This document shows positions 1 through 15,627 of a DNA stretch of 64,000 nucleotides, in pieces. Positions within the stretch are counted from its first letter, which is position 1. Each line of letters starts with the position of its first letter. The stretch is from Lagopus muta. Taxonomy: Eukaryota > Chordata > Aves > Galliformes > Phasianidae. A model generated the notes under the pieces. The model had not been told where the DNA came from, did no database searches, and saw nothing but the letters and a program-made list of their open reading frames with translations. The stretch lies in NCBI RefSeq assembly GCF_023343835.1, contig NC_064443.1:11718001-11782000 (forward strand), given 5' to 3'. Position numbers and translations under genes: made by a program.

Positions 1-1910
1 TGCACAAATGGAGTTCTTTCATTTTTCTGATTATGTTCACGTAATTAATGAGATGTATTTGAAAGGGGACCTTGGTAGTGATCTAGCCCCATGGATATTT
101 TGTGAACTAATGTTGCATTTTCATGCCTAAAACTGGTTACATTTCTGCTTGCTCTGTTGTTGACGTATTTAATTGTAATATTTTGTGCACAATGTAATTT
201 AAACATTTTTATTAGTCTGTAAAAGTCACTGTTAAACTTACGGGTAATCTGCCAGTCAGCAAGTGCAGGTTACTCCTCCTGCAGTGCAGGCTTAGGCCAA
301 GAGGAGCCTGGAAGGCGCAGGCACAAAGCAATCAAACGTGGGTCTCGTATGGAGCACAAAAGTGTCCCCTCACCATTTGCTGCTGCCTGTATCGGGGGAA
401 AACCTCACAATCGTGTACTTTTCCATCACTGCTCTGTGCCTCCAAACAAAGGAATTCCAATTTTTTTTCTTATGCTTTTCCAATCCCCATGGTCGCTTCT
501 GCACCTCTCTCCTCTTCCACGTGTGTGCTTTTGAAGAGACTTCTAGCACTGAAAAATTTCTTCAGAATGGAAACAAAACAAAACCCACCCATTCCTTCTG
601 GCTTTATCCTCTTCTGGTTCTTTTGCTTAACAGTAATGCTATTCTTCCTTTCATCTGCCACTTCAACTTATTTATTCCACTGTATCACCAGTGTCGGTCG
701 TTGTTTTCTTTCCAAGTAAGTGTAGCCTGCATTCCCTAAAACCCTTCTCTTACCTGAACACACCTCTTCACCTCACAACCTCTCTGCCTCAAGTAGCAGT
801 TGATGTTTTCAGACAATGAGATCCAGAGCAGTGGCTCTCAGGGACTTCAGTTATTGCTGCTCACTGTCTTATACTTTTTTTTTCCCCTGACAATGTTCCT
901 TTCTTCTGATTGTTTGTCTTGATTGTTTTCGCTTAGGCTCACCTTGTGTAAGGGCCACGAACATTACTGTTACACAAATGTTAATGACTGGTGGGGGGTG
1001 ACCCCTTCCCCTTCGCCTGGATGCAGTGTTTATGCCCAACTCTCTAGTGGCCCTTCTTATCAACGTTCTACAGCAGCTTTCTGTGTGCAAATAACAAGCA
1101 TTACGTTAAGATCTCTAACAATAAACTTGCAAACGTCTGCTGCTGCAGGTGCTCGGCCAGATGTTGCAGGCAGCCTGGCCTTCCCTCGGGTGCGTGCTGC
1201 CGCCTGCTGGCCGCACAGCCTGCACGGCACGGCTTGGTGCCTGGAGGGAAGTCGGGTGGGTGGTGGAGTGAGCTTGAGCACAATTTGGGCTTCAAAAACA
1301 AACAAACTCCAAATGCTTTTGCATCAGGAAGTTGCTATGGTACCTGTGGACACGTGGAAGTGCAGAAATCGCCATTCTCTGCAAAAAGCTGCCTCTTATC
1401 CTTAAAAGTGGGGGGAGAATCAAGGCTGGTGCTGTTTGATATTCTGCTTGCTGATCTACTTGAATCTGAATCTGTGATTTGAGAACAACCCAGTTCAGAC
1501 TTGATTCTGCAGTTGCCTTATTAGGAGTTGCAAGAAGAGCATAACTTCTTCATTGTATGTGAAAATGTAAAAGATGGAATAAAAACCAACCAAAAAAAAA
1601 ACCAACCAACCTCACAGACTCAGCTCTGGAAAACAGTATGAGAGTGAAACTGGAATTCTTAAATGGCTATCTGAGAAGGACCAAGTTTGTCTTAGAGCTC
1701 CCTGTTTTTCAGTTTGGTATTTACAGGAAATACTGTCATGAGGCCAGTTAAGATCACTGTTGTGATGTCATACCTTTTAATAACTGACTTCTTGTATCTA
1801 AATTCTCTTGCAAATATTAGATATTCATTTTTTCAGATGTTAGATAAAGGTTCTTTAATCAGTAAGCACTTTAGCTAGACAGAATAATCAATTTGTGCTG
1901 TTTCTTGCAG
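1..1910 (+). other. PRKAR2A: PRKAR2A intron (left edge of window)
   Basis: This is the intron upstream of the first PRKAR2A exon in the window, ending in a pyrimidine-rich tract and CAG at 1908-1910. I looked for the preceding coding exon, which should end in residues like LWGL, and did not see it, so the gene's first half lies outside the window. Short open frames here have no recognisable family. No repeat was recognised. Confidence 0.75.
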
Positions 1911-7385
<5,475 letters not shown>

Positions 7386-7590
7386 GCACAGGGTACCTCA
7401 GTGCCTTCTTAGTTCAAGACACAAAAAAGCCTCCTATCAGCAACACAACTCACAAGGAAAATGGACACTACGGAACAGTTAATGCTGCTGTCTTCTTGGG
7501 CATTTTAGAAACCATAAGCAAGTCTCGGCACAGATGGATTGCTCACTCCCTGCCTCCACTTTGCTGCTGATACTTCATTATTAGACCTAG

Positions 7591-7596
7591 ATTAAA
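7591..7596 (+). terminator. PRKAR2A: Candidate proximal poly(A) signal ATTAAA for PRKAR2A
   Basis: ATTAAA variant signal about 205 nt after the stop codon. The sequence that follows (AATGGTTCTAACTTTGAG, then TCTCTTACTTGG) is moderately T/GT-rich. This is a motif-only call. Confidence 0.35.
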
Positions 7597-8650
7597 AATG
7601 GTTCTAACTTTGAGTTCTCTTACTTGGTTCAGAATGGCATCTGTCCAGCAGTTCAAGTGCCTGATGCAACACCCAAAGTGTGCAAGATACAGAAGCCTCC
7701 TTCCTTCTGGTGTTCCTGTTGGGATAAATTTTCAGATCAAATTTTGTGGCAGGAGGTTGCCTGTTCCTCAGAGGCAACCTGTGGAATACAAGCCTTTGAT
7801 AGGTTTATTATCTTTCTAACACTTCAATTACCCAAATTTGCTTTTAATTGTAGCAGCTGGATTTGACATTAAAATATCAATGGAGCCAGTTAGTACGGTG
7901 GCACTGAAACTTTCTTCCACCTGTTGAAAACTGCAGGTACTTCATTAAACCAAGTAAACTGAGCTGGGGACACAGGTGAGAATCTGATTAGCAACAAAAT
8001 GCAGAAAATGAAGCATTGCTAAATTTAAGTGTTTTCTGAGCAGCAAAGAAAATTACTTCATGCTTCCCAAAAAAGTGCAGTGATTCAGACCGTATGGCTT
8101 GAAGGTGTCATAGTTGTCTTCTCCCCAGATTTGCTCCATGTTTCTGACACTATATATACATATGTATGTGGTGTCAAAATCACAATAGATGACCTTCTTT
8201 CATTTACAGAGATCCTTTATACTGCAAGTTTGCCAGGGTGCTGTTGTCTGACTCAATTTTAAAGCTTTTTAAGAATGAACATTTTGTAATTTAAAGGAAG
8301 ACTACTTCTGTATTTATCTACAGGAGCTCCCTCCTTCCAATGTCACAGTATTTTAACTTAATTAGACACTTGAATGCTTTCAAATGCCACTGATTTCATA
8401 AGCCTTTCAAAAGTTGTCAGCATTTGTCTTTGCTAACTAGACAATTGGTGTATTTGAGGAATCTTTTGGGTTAGGTGATAACTAAGCTAATTATGTTTAT
8501 CTAAAATACCTGTTAAATTTGCAGCATTTAGTAGGTAGTGTTTCCACAGCTTTAATGAACTTAATTCTGCTGAGATTTTATCAGAGCACCATATAAATAC
8601 GAATCAGATGATAAGAAGGACATTTTTATGGTGTGAAAAGAATATTTATA

Positions 8651-9261
8651 TAGAATCACAGAATGGCCAGGGTTGGAAGGGACCTCAAGGATCATGAATC
8701 ACCAACTCCCTGCCACATGCAGGGCCACCAACCTCCACATTTTAGACCAGGCTGCCCAGGGCCCCATCCAACCTGGCCTTGAACACCTCCAGGGATGGAC
8801 GGGGCATCCACAGCCTCTCTGGGCAGCTGTTCCAGCACCTCACCACTCTCTCTGTAAAGAACTTCCCCCTGACATCCAACCTAAATCTTCCCTCCTTCAA
8901 CTTGAAACCATTTCCCCTTGTCCTGCAGTTATCAACCCTTTCAAAGAGTTGATTCCCCTCCTGTTTGTAGGCTCCCTGTAGGTACTGAAAGGCTGCACTG
9001 AGCTCACCCTGCAGCCTTCTCTTCTCCAGGCTGAACAAGCCCAGCTCCCTCACCTGTCTTTGTAGGCAGGACCTCCAGCCCCCTGATCATCTTTGTGGCC
9101 TTCTCTGGAGTCTCCAACAGCTCTCTGTCCTTCTTGCCTTGGGAGCCCCCGATCTGGATGCAGTGCTCTGGATGGGGCCTCACAAGAGCAGAGTAGAGAG
9201 GGACAGTTACCTCCCTCCCAGTTACCTGCTGGCCACCCCTTTTCTGATGGAACCCAGGATA
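8651..9261 (-). mobile_element. CR1 LINE, 5'-truncated 3' end
   Basis: About 610 bp of a CR1 retrotransposon on the minus strand. The + strand begins with the reverse complement of the CR1 tail (TAGAATCACAGAATGGCC), and the interior translates on the minus strand to the conserved C-terminal stretch with NQLFERVDNCRTRGNGFKL and RPSLEVFKARLDGALG. Only the very end of the reverse transcriptase ORF plus the 3' UTR survives; the endonuclease and most of the reverse transcriptase are missing, as is usual for avian CR1. It is close in sequence to the + strand copy at 16999-17575 and starts at the same internal point, just before CCATCAGAAAAGGGGTGGCC. Confidence 0.93.
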
Positions 9262-11840
9262 AAGATATGAAATTTGTAGGTAGTTCATCTGTGACCCTTT
9301 GAATTTATGTTTTGCAGCTCGTGATAAAAACTTAATGGTGTTTTATGTGGATTATGATATTTTAATTGTGGATGCTGGTGTAACAATGTGCTGGCTTGAT
9401 TCACAGCCGTTTGAGCAAGAGGAGAAGGATGCTAATATTGAATTTCTGCTTCTAGTTGTTACAATGGTGGATATTTTCTTTAAGGCACAGAAAACTCTGC
9501 TGCAACTTTAAGTTGATTACTGGGTGACTTTCTTTCTCCTAAATAGATGAAGTCCTCCCAGTTCCTGCAATATAAGTAAGATGGCAACTTGATAAGTTTG
9601 ACTGTTGTCCAGTTACTGTCATTGGAGTAATATTTTTCTAAAATGCAAGTGATATGTAATGGGCACCCCTGAACGGGGTGTTTCCGTAGTATTAAAGTCC
9701 TGGTTGTAATGTGTAGCAGCTGTTCTAACTGCATGTATTTTAGAGCAGTGAATTTCCTTTGCTTTCCTGGGCTAGTTTTTCTCTCTTTTTTTGTGTGATA
9801 AATTACAGCCAAAGAAGCAGCAGGTACTTCATTCATGCTGTCATGCTTCTGAGGCTTAACACCAAAGACAATATCCTTCTTTTAATTATGGATTATTATT
9901 AATTTTTTTAAGAACAAACAAAAGAGTGAAAACAGTCTTTGATATTTTAAAGTTCAGGATGGTTTGGGTTCCAAGACAGAAGCCAACTTAGACTGTCCTG
10001 CAACCCAGACATAAACTGGTCTGCAAACCAGTCTGAGTTAAGTGCTGCCTAAGCTGTCCTGTGAACTAAAGAGAGACTTGCTGTGAATGATTGTCAGCTG
10101 GGCCTTTGTTGCTCCCAGGCAGAATATCTCCTATTCAGAGGGACCTGGAAGGTTGAGCTGTCTCTCAGATGGATTCTGTTTCTTGCAGCCCTTGGTTCTC
10201 TCTGCAGAACAAGATTTTGTTCCTCAGCACATGCAAACATTGGCAATTGTTTTGAAACATAACAAAATGCCCAGATTGATGTTAGATTTGTAAGTTCTAC
10301 CTGGAAGGGAGGATTTCATGGCTTCTAGAAGTCAAAGGAGAAGATGAGAACAGAAAATCAGAAGATTGGGATCCAAGAACAAGAATTTGAAGTTCTATTT
10401 TTCTCTAGACTCCCTGAAGCAAAAGCAAATAGGGCAAATACCATCCTGCATCCAGGATGACCTCTTTCTGTAGTGTAAAGAGGCAACCTGACTCAAATCC
10501 TTGAGCTGAAGGAGAGTGAGTCTGTCAGGAGGCTCGTCCTCGCCCACCTTAAGAAGGTGCACAGTTGTAGTTTGCAGTGTGCATGATTAGTCTGCTTTAA
10601 CCATCATGTTCTGTGCCATCTTGAAGCATGAAGGTAGCATCCAAAGCTTGCAGTGAGATGCTGGACGCTGCCTGGTTAGCCACATGGCACAGCAGTGAGC
10701 AAGGTCAGAAAACACGCTGGCAATGACAGTGTGACTGGGGAGTGAAGTGCCTGGTTGCAGAGATCTGCCTGCATTATTGCATCTCAGCTTATTCCTTTTC
10801 ACTAGGACTGTTCCTCACAGATGAGGAGAATGCACACCGCTGTTTTTGTTGCTGTTGTTACAGTTCAGTGAACAGTAAATCTGCTGTGGACACCCTGAAA
10901 TTTACAGTGGAGAGGTCTAGTTTTTAATCAAAGAACTCAGCAGCAAAGTGGGTATAAAGGATAGTGTCTTTGAGACTTGGAGGGAAACAGTTTGATTCCC
11001 TGCTTGTGATTGTTGTGAAGGCAGTGAGGGGAGCTTTCAGTGGCCGAATATCCTGGCATTTCCATTTCTATTTAATGTAACTGCACACGTTTCACAATGT
11101 TTAAAAAAGGGGGGGGGCAAGAGTGCTCTCTTCTAAAAAGGCAAAACAAAACAATGTGCAATTTTGCACAGAGGGCAAAAAAGAAATCCCTTTGAATGTC
11201 ACTTCCAGTCTTTCTTTTCCATTGGCTGAAGATGGACTCTTGTTCTCGATGTGTATTTGTAAACTAGTCTTGCCAAAATACAAACACTTTGTGTTTCTTT
11301 TCACTCCAGATAATTTTTGTTGTTACGGTTATTGCTGATCGTTTCACTTCCTTCAAACCAGATATTTTATTTCAAGAGGCCTTCCTTGTGGATTTTCTCC
11401 TGATGTCTGCAGCACTACTCTGCTGTTCCAAGGTGGAAGAGAAAGTTGCTAACCTCATAAGAGAACACTCAACTCCGCTTAGCTGGCTGGAGCTAATAAT
11501 GCGTTACTAATTTTCCTCTGCTTTGTGGGGCAGGAGGGGAATTAAATTCTGCATAAAGTTGCTACCTCAAGGCTCCAAGTGCTTTGAAAGTCTTTCACTT
11601 GGGAGAATTTCATAAGACAGTTCTTAAAATTGGTCTGTTCTTTTGAGTTAAATATGTTTTTAATTGATTCGAGGGACCCTTATTCATTTTACACTTAGTA
11701 TTTGATTCTCAAAGGGTGAACAGCTGCAAAATTTGATTCTTGCAGTACAGTGTTAACGTGGAAAAAAAAAAAGTATCTGCCATATAAACATATGGTTTTA
11801 AAAAGTTAAACCACTCTGGGGTTCGGCTTCACTTTTGGTT

Positions 11841-11846
11841 AATAAA
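11841..11846 (+). terminator. PRKAR2A: Candidate distal poly(A) signal AATAAA for PRKAR2A
   Basis: Canonical AATAAA followed within 15-40 nt by GT-rich sequence (TGTTGTGT, then GTGTGTGTGCTC), which is a good match to a cleavage site. It lies 4.46 kb past the PRKAR2A stop with no other recognised + strand gene between, so a long PRKAR2A 3' UTR is the simplest owner. Confidence 0.5.
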
Positions 11847-11864
11847 CTGACATGTTGTGTCCAG

Positions 11865-13000
11865 CCTTCCTGGTGCAGTGTGTGTGTGCTCTTTATTGCT
11901 CCCTGCAGCTGACAGCCCCCCACAGCGAGTACATCAGAGTGGGATTTACAGCAGCTACCCAGATTTCCCTGGATTGCCTGAGTTCCTTCTGTTATCAGGG
12001 CTTATGGAGAACAGCACTCACCCTATTGCAACAACCAGAACATGTTTGTACATGATCTGACCAGCACGTTTTGCTTTCCAGTGATAAAATTTTGCTGTCT
12101 TCTTTAAAAAGGAATAGAAATTTCTGTAGATGTTATTGCTCCCAATAGAACTGGCAGCTCAGGCATATTTGCCAAATAACTGTAGGAAGATGATCTGGGC
12201 TCTGTGCTGTTTCTCTGTTCCTTGAAGGACCACAATATTCCTTGAGTTCTTGCTTGGTGCTGCTGCATTCTGTGCCTTTTTTAACCTCACTAATAATTTG
12301 ATGAGAAAATGAGCCTTGGTACATGTTGGATGTTGGAACAAGATTATTTCACGTCTGCTTTTGCTTAAGCTTTGTTGAAAGCATTTAGTATTTTACAGTC
12401 AGTTTTTAAGTTAGGTGGGAGAGTAGTCCAGAAAAGGTGCCTGTTAGGAATCCAACAGCCTGCTTGGGAGACTGGACTGGAATCTTTAGATGTGGTTGGA
12501 AATGAGCTCTGCTGAGTGCTTACAGGGAGGCTTTGGGGCACCGTGTTTCTGTTTTCTTACGAATACCTCCTTTCAAGCACTGCAGGCTTTAGCTGACATA
12601 AGTATGCTGTATTTGCATCAGCAGGAGGAAGGTGAGAGCAGGCTGCCGCCTGTGGCACAGGAGCCCTGCCCTTCACGGCCTGACGCAGCTGGGCTCGCAG
12701 GGAATGGGATGGAGGGGATTGCTGCCAGGGGGACAAAACCCAAAGGTCAAATAGGGAAAGCTGCCCAGAACCTCGGCGTTCCTTTGTGCAGAGCGGTCAG
12801 AGAGCGGTTAGGGAGGTGGGAAATGCTTTCCCGTGAGCAGGGCCCTAACTCAGGCTGCACGGGGTGGCCGTTAGGTCGCTGCGGTGTTGCCATGCTGGCT
12901 CAGACCAATTCCTGACGAGATGCAGTTTTAGAAGAAGCATCCAGCTGGTTCTCAAGCTCAGGCTGTTTCATCTTGGGTGCTTTTTAAGTTATTGCAGTTT
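11865..13000. other. Intergenic region PRKAR2A-RPP14
   Basis: No gene, RNA or repeat recognised. The open frame at 12490-12915 has low-complexity, GC-leaning composition and no family resemblance. In human, PRKAR2A and RPP14 are far apart on 3p, so an ancestral rearrangement junction should lie between 7.4 and 13.4 kb. Confidence 0.6.
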
Positions 13001-13019
13001 TGATTTATTTGCAGAGCGA

Positions 13020-13850
13020 AGGCCCTTCCCTCCTCTCTGCTGCTTTTCCACGCGATCCCAGGGCTTTGTGCCCACGCGTCGCTCACAGCCGGGACTCGAA
13101 CGCAGCACCCAGCGCCGCCTCCTTACTGCTACGCTACGCGTGTTCGAACGTAGCACCGCGCGTGCGGCTCCGCGAAGGGATCGCGGTGGTCCCGTTTACG
13201 GTCACAAACTTATCAACAAGCCATCCGGCTGCTGATTAAGCTTTTAATTGGCGCTTTGACCTCCTTACGCTGCTTGTCCTCGAGGCTGGCAGATCGTCGG
13301 GCCCGCCTTCATCCCGCACTTCGGTCTCAAGCACCGCCTGCAGCTCCGCCCCGCCGCGGCCCCGCCGAGCCGCCGTAGAAAGGGGCGGCCGCCGCCGGGC
13401 GCATGGAGCGAGCGGAGCCGCCTGCGGCCGCCTACGAGCGGCGGGTGCTGGTGAGCGCGGCGCAGCACTGCTACCTGCGGGTCTGCCTGTGCGTAAGGCT
13501 CCGCTCCTCTGCGCCCCGCTCCTCGCCGCCCCCGAGCCCCAACTCCGCTCTGTTTCCCCGCAGGGAGCTCCCCGACGGCGCGGCCCGGCCCGGCGCCCCG
13601 CAGCTGAAGCAGCTGGTGGTGGCGGCGCTGCGGGAGCTGCACGGAGAGGTAAGGCGGGCGGATCGCGCCGAGCCGCGCGGAGCCCGGCTGCGCCTCACGG
13701 CGTCTCTGTGTGCAGGTTGGGGCCGCTTTGCCTGTCGACGTCTTGGCGTACGAGGAGAAAAGTCTGTGTGCCGTCCTGAGAGTGATTAGCGGGTAAGGAG
13801 CGCGAGAAAAAGCTCCATCGGAGAGCGGGCTGTGAGGAATAGCTGGGTAC
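13020..13850 (+). promoter_or_regulatory. RPP14: CpG-island promoter of RPP14/HTD2
   Basis: From about 13020 the sequence becomes rich in C, G and CpG, continuing through the first three RPP14 exons and fading after about 13850. No TATA box is evident near the start codon. The roughly 200 nt before the RPP14 ATG contain no upstream ATG. The transcription start cannot be fixed from sequence alone. Confidence 0.7.
13084..13145 (-). other. tRNA-like element with Pol III A-box and B-box motifs
   Basis: On the minus strand, TAGCGTAGCAG fits the A-box consensus TRGYNNARNNG, and CGTTCGAGTCC matches the B-box GGTTCGANTCC at 10 of 11 positions. The spacing from the A-box T to TTCGAG is about 36 nt, roughly 10 nt shorter than in a normal tRNA. 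A T-arm can be drawn with one mismatch (CTGCG/CCCGG), but no proper acceptor stem sits next to it. A degenerate tRNA-derived fragment or chance matches in GC-rich DNA are both possible; a working tRNA gene is unlikely. Confidence 0.25.
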
Positions 13851-15074
13851 AGCAGGGTGCGTGGAGCGTGAGGGAAACGGCGGGCTGTGAGAAAGGAGAC
13901 TGGGTCTGTTGTGACGGGACGGGGGAAGCGGTGTCAGGCTGGAGAGAGGAGAGCTAGGCTGAGCGCAAACAGCTCTTGCAATGAGCGCGGGGAGGCACAG
14001 GCTGCCCAGAGAGGTGCTGGATGCCTGCAGACAGCCGAGGTGAGGCTGGATGGGCTGTGAGCACCTGGTGGGGCTGTGGGCATCTCTGTGCATCGCAGGG
14101 AAGTGAGGCCAGACGACCTCTCATGCCCCATCCATCTCTTAACAGTTCTGTGAAATAAAAAGTCCCTCAGGTTTTGTGACCTGTGTGCATCCATACCTGC
14201 TGTAGAACAGAAGGGTCTGGAGGAGCAAAGCCCTGCTGGAAGGTGTGGTTCTAAATCTCTTCCTGTGAGAATGGGGGTCAGGTTTAAATGTTGGAGACAG
14301 CTGCAGGTGCTGTGGGGGAAATGGCACTGAAAGGCACAGGAAGAGCTTAAGAACAGGGCCAGTAACGTAACATGGTCACCATTAGCATCTGCCCCGTGTC
14401 AAGGACAAGGGTACAGCCCTTATAACAACCCTTCGTGACAGAGCTGCTACCAGAACTCACTGGTGCGTTACAGGTTGTCAAAGTCTGCCTCGTTACTGTG
14501 TAACATGTTTTAAAAACATTTATGCTGTGGGAAAAGAGAAAAAAAATCTTAATGTCCTTTGTCTTATTTTTACTCAGAGGCCTCGTCAAGCTGTGGAGTG
14601 CTCTGACCCTGCAGGGCTTCTACCAGAACAGGCGGTGTGCCTTCCGGGTACTGCAGGTAGGAGGGGGCCTCCCCACCATCAGTGCTGTGCTGCATGTTTG
14701 TTTGGCACCTTTCTTCCCTTTCATCCCATTTCTTCCCTTTCTAAAAGTCAGTAATGACCTCATGTAGAAATGGATGCATAAATGTGCACCTCCAGACCTT
14801 TTGTCTTTTCCCCCTGAGGATGCTGCTTAATAAAATGACTTCCACGAATTCTTTGTCTCTGAAGCCATGGCTAAACAAATTTCTGCTTAGTCATGGCTCT
14901 TACTTTAAAATCTTCTACATAAATGGGAGGATTAAATATTTTCAACTCTGGGTGCATTTGATGATTTTTTTATTTTTTAATGCTTCTCGTTTTCTTTTTT
15001 TCTTTCCCCAAAACAAGACATCTCCATTCCTTCTTGCGTTAGCTGGGAACAGCAGGGAGCTGGTCTTGGACTAA
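13403..15074 (+). CDS. RPP14: Ribonuclease P protein subunit p14
   Basis: Five coding exons: 13403-13488, 13564-13648, 13716-13792, 14578-14656 and 15018-15074. Joined they give 127 residues (human 124), beginning [14 protein letters not shown] and ending GNSRELVLD, with conserved blocks such as [26 protein letters not shown] and [17 protein letters not shown]. The product is a small protein of the Pop5/Rpp14 family in nuclear RNase P, which trims tRNA 5' leaders. Exon 1 must use the donor GTGCGT at 13489 to stay in frame; the nearby GTAAGG does not fit. The start ATG has C at -3 and G at +4, a weak context. The last exon also carries the HTD2 frame 37 nt downstream in another frame, as in the human bicistronic RPP14 message. 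Confidence 0.95.
13991..14155 (+). mobile_element. Old CR1 LINE 3'-end fragment in RPP14 intron 3
   Basis: Diverged CR1 tail in + orientation: GGCTGCCCAGAGAGGTGCTGGATGCC-like sequence, then GAGGCTGGATGGGCTGTGAG, GCCAGACGACCTC and AACAGTTCTGTGA, in the same order as the CR1 3' end. It is much more diverged than the copies at 8651 and 16999, so it is probably older. The body is absent. Confidence 0.7.
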
Positions 15075-15111
15075 GTCTCCAGTCTGGGTGGACTGTCAGA
15101 AGGTCCTTGAA

Positions 15112-15627
15112 ATGTTGCTGCTCTTCAGATGTGGAATTTCTAGAGGGGATTTCCGACACAGAGCTTCAACAAAGCTGGCGGTTACCAACCTGTTGTTTGG
15201 ATGTCCATTGCTTCAGAATTTACATATAAAAGTTGGAGACAAAGCTGAACTTACCAGAGTTTTTACACAGAATGATGTTCTTACTTTTTCTCATTTAACA
15301 GGTGACACAAATCCTTTGCATTTAAGTGAAGATTTTGCCAAGAAAACTAAATTTGGTAGAACTGTTGTACACGGAGTTTTGATCAATGGACTTATTTCTG
15401 CAGTTCTGGGTACTAAAATGCCTGGTCAGGGCTGTGTGTTTCTTTCCCAGGAGATTCGATTTCCAGCTCCTCTGTATACTGGAGAAGAAGTGATAGCTGC
15501 AGTGGAAGTGAAACGACTGAGGAGCTCTGTTGCACACGTCTCAGTATCGTGTAAAGTCAAAGAAAGTGGAAAGACTGTTATGGAAGGGATGGTGAAAGTC
15601 ATGGTGCCAGCAAGTTCGAGCTCTTGA
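15112..15627 (+). CDS. HTD2: Hydroxyacyl-thioester dehydratase type 2, mitochondrial
   Basis: Intronless frame of 171 residues (human about 168) in the last RPP14 exon. The product is the (R)-3-hydroxyacyl-thioester dehydratase of mitochondrial fatty acid synthesis, a hydratase-2/MaoC hot-dog fold enzyme. The signature [18 protein letters not shown] (residues 59-76) carries the catalytic Asp65 and His70; [15 protein letters not shown] follows. The N-terminus ([20 protein letters not shown]) is basic, hydroxylated and free of acidic clusters apart from one Asp, as in mitochondrial presequences. The frame is open further upstream, to a GTG at 15088 and beyond, but 15112 is the first ATG and gives the family length. 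It is not in frame with RPP14 (stop 15072-15074). Leaky scanning past the RPP14 start is the likely means of translation. Confidence 0.95.
   Translation: MLLLFRCGISRGDFRHRASTKLAVTNLLFGCPLLQNLHIKVGDKAELTRVFTQNDVLTFSHLTGDTNPLHLSEDFAKKTKFGRTVVHGVLINGLISAVLGTKMPGQGCVFLSQEIRFPAPLYTGEEVIAAVEVKRLRSSVAHVSVSCKVKESGKTVMEGMVKVMVPASSSS

Larger units (their letters stand above)
7386..11860 (+). other. PRKAR2A: PRKAR2A 3' UTR and downstream sequence
   Basis: Non-coding sequence after the PRKAR2A stop. An ATTAAA at 7591-7596 could end a short 3' UTR. An AATAAA at 11841-11846 followed by GT-rich sequence could end a long one of about 4.5 kb, which would include the CR1 copy at 8651-9261. Small open frames in this stretch are not supported as genes. 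Transcript data would be needed to choose the end. Confidence 0.5.

Noticed and set aside
13084-13145. A functional tRNA gene on the minus strand
   Set aside because: A- and B-boxes are about 10 nt too close, the acceptor stem does not form next to the T-arm, and no anticodon arm can be drawn.
12490-13239. Open frames of 141 and 123 codons upstream of RPP14
   Set aside because: No family resemblance; the region is GC-leaning promoter-proximal DNA.
13488-13495. RPP14 exon 1 ending at the GTAAGG donor (13493)
   Set aside because: It would break the frame with exon 2; the overlapping GTGCGT donor at 13489 restores the conserved V-C-L-E-L sequence.
15088-15111. HTD2 starting eight codons earlier at GTG (15088)
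   Set aside because: Vertebrate cytosolic ribosomes rarely start at GTG. The ATG at 15112 gives a human-like length and a good presequence.
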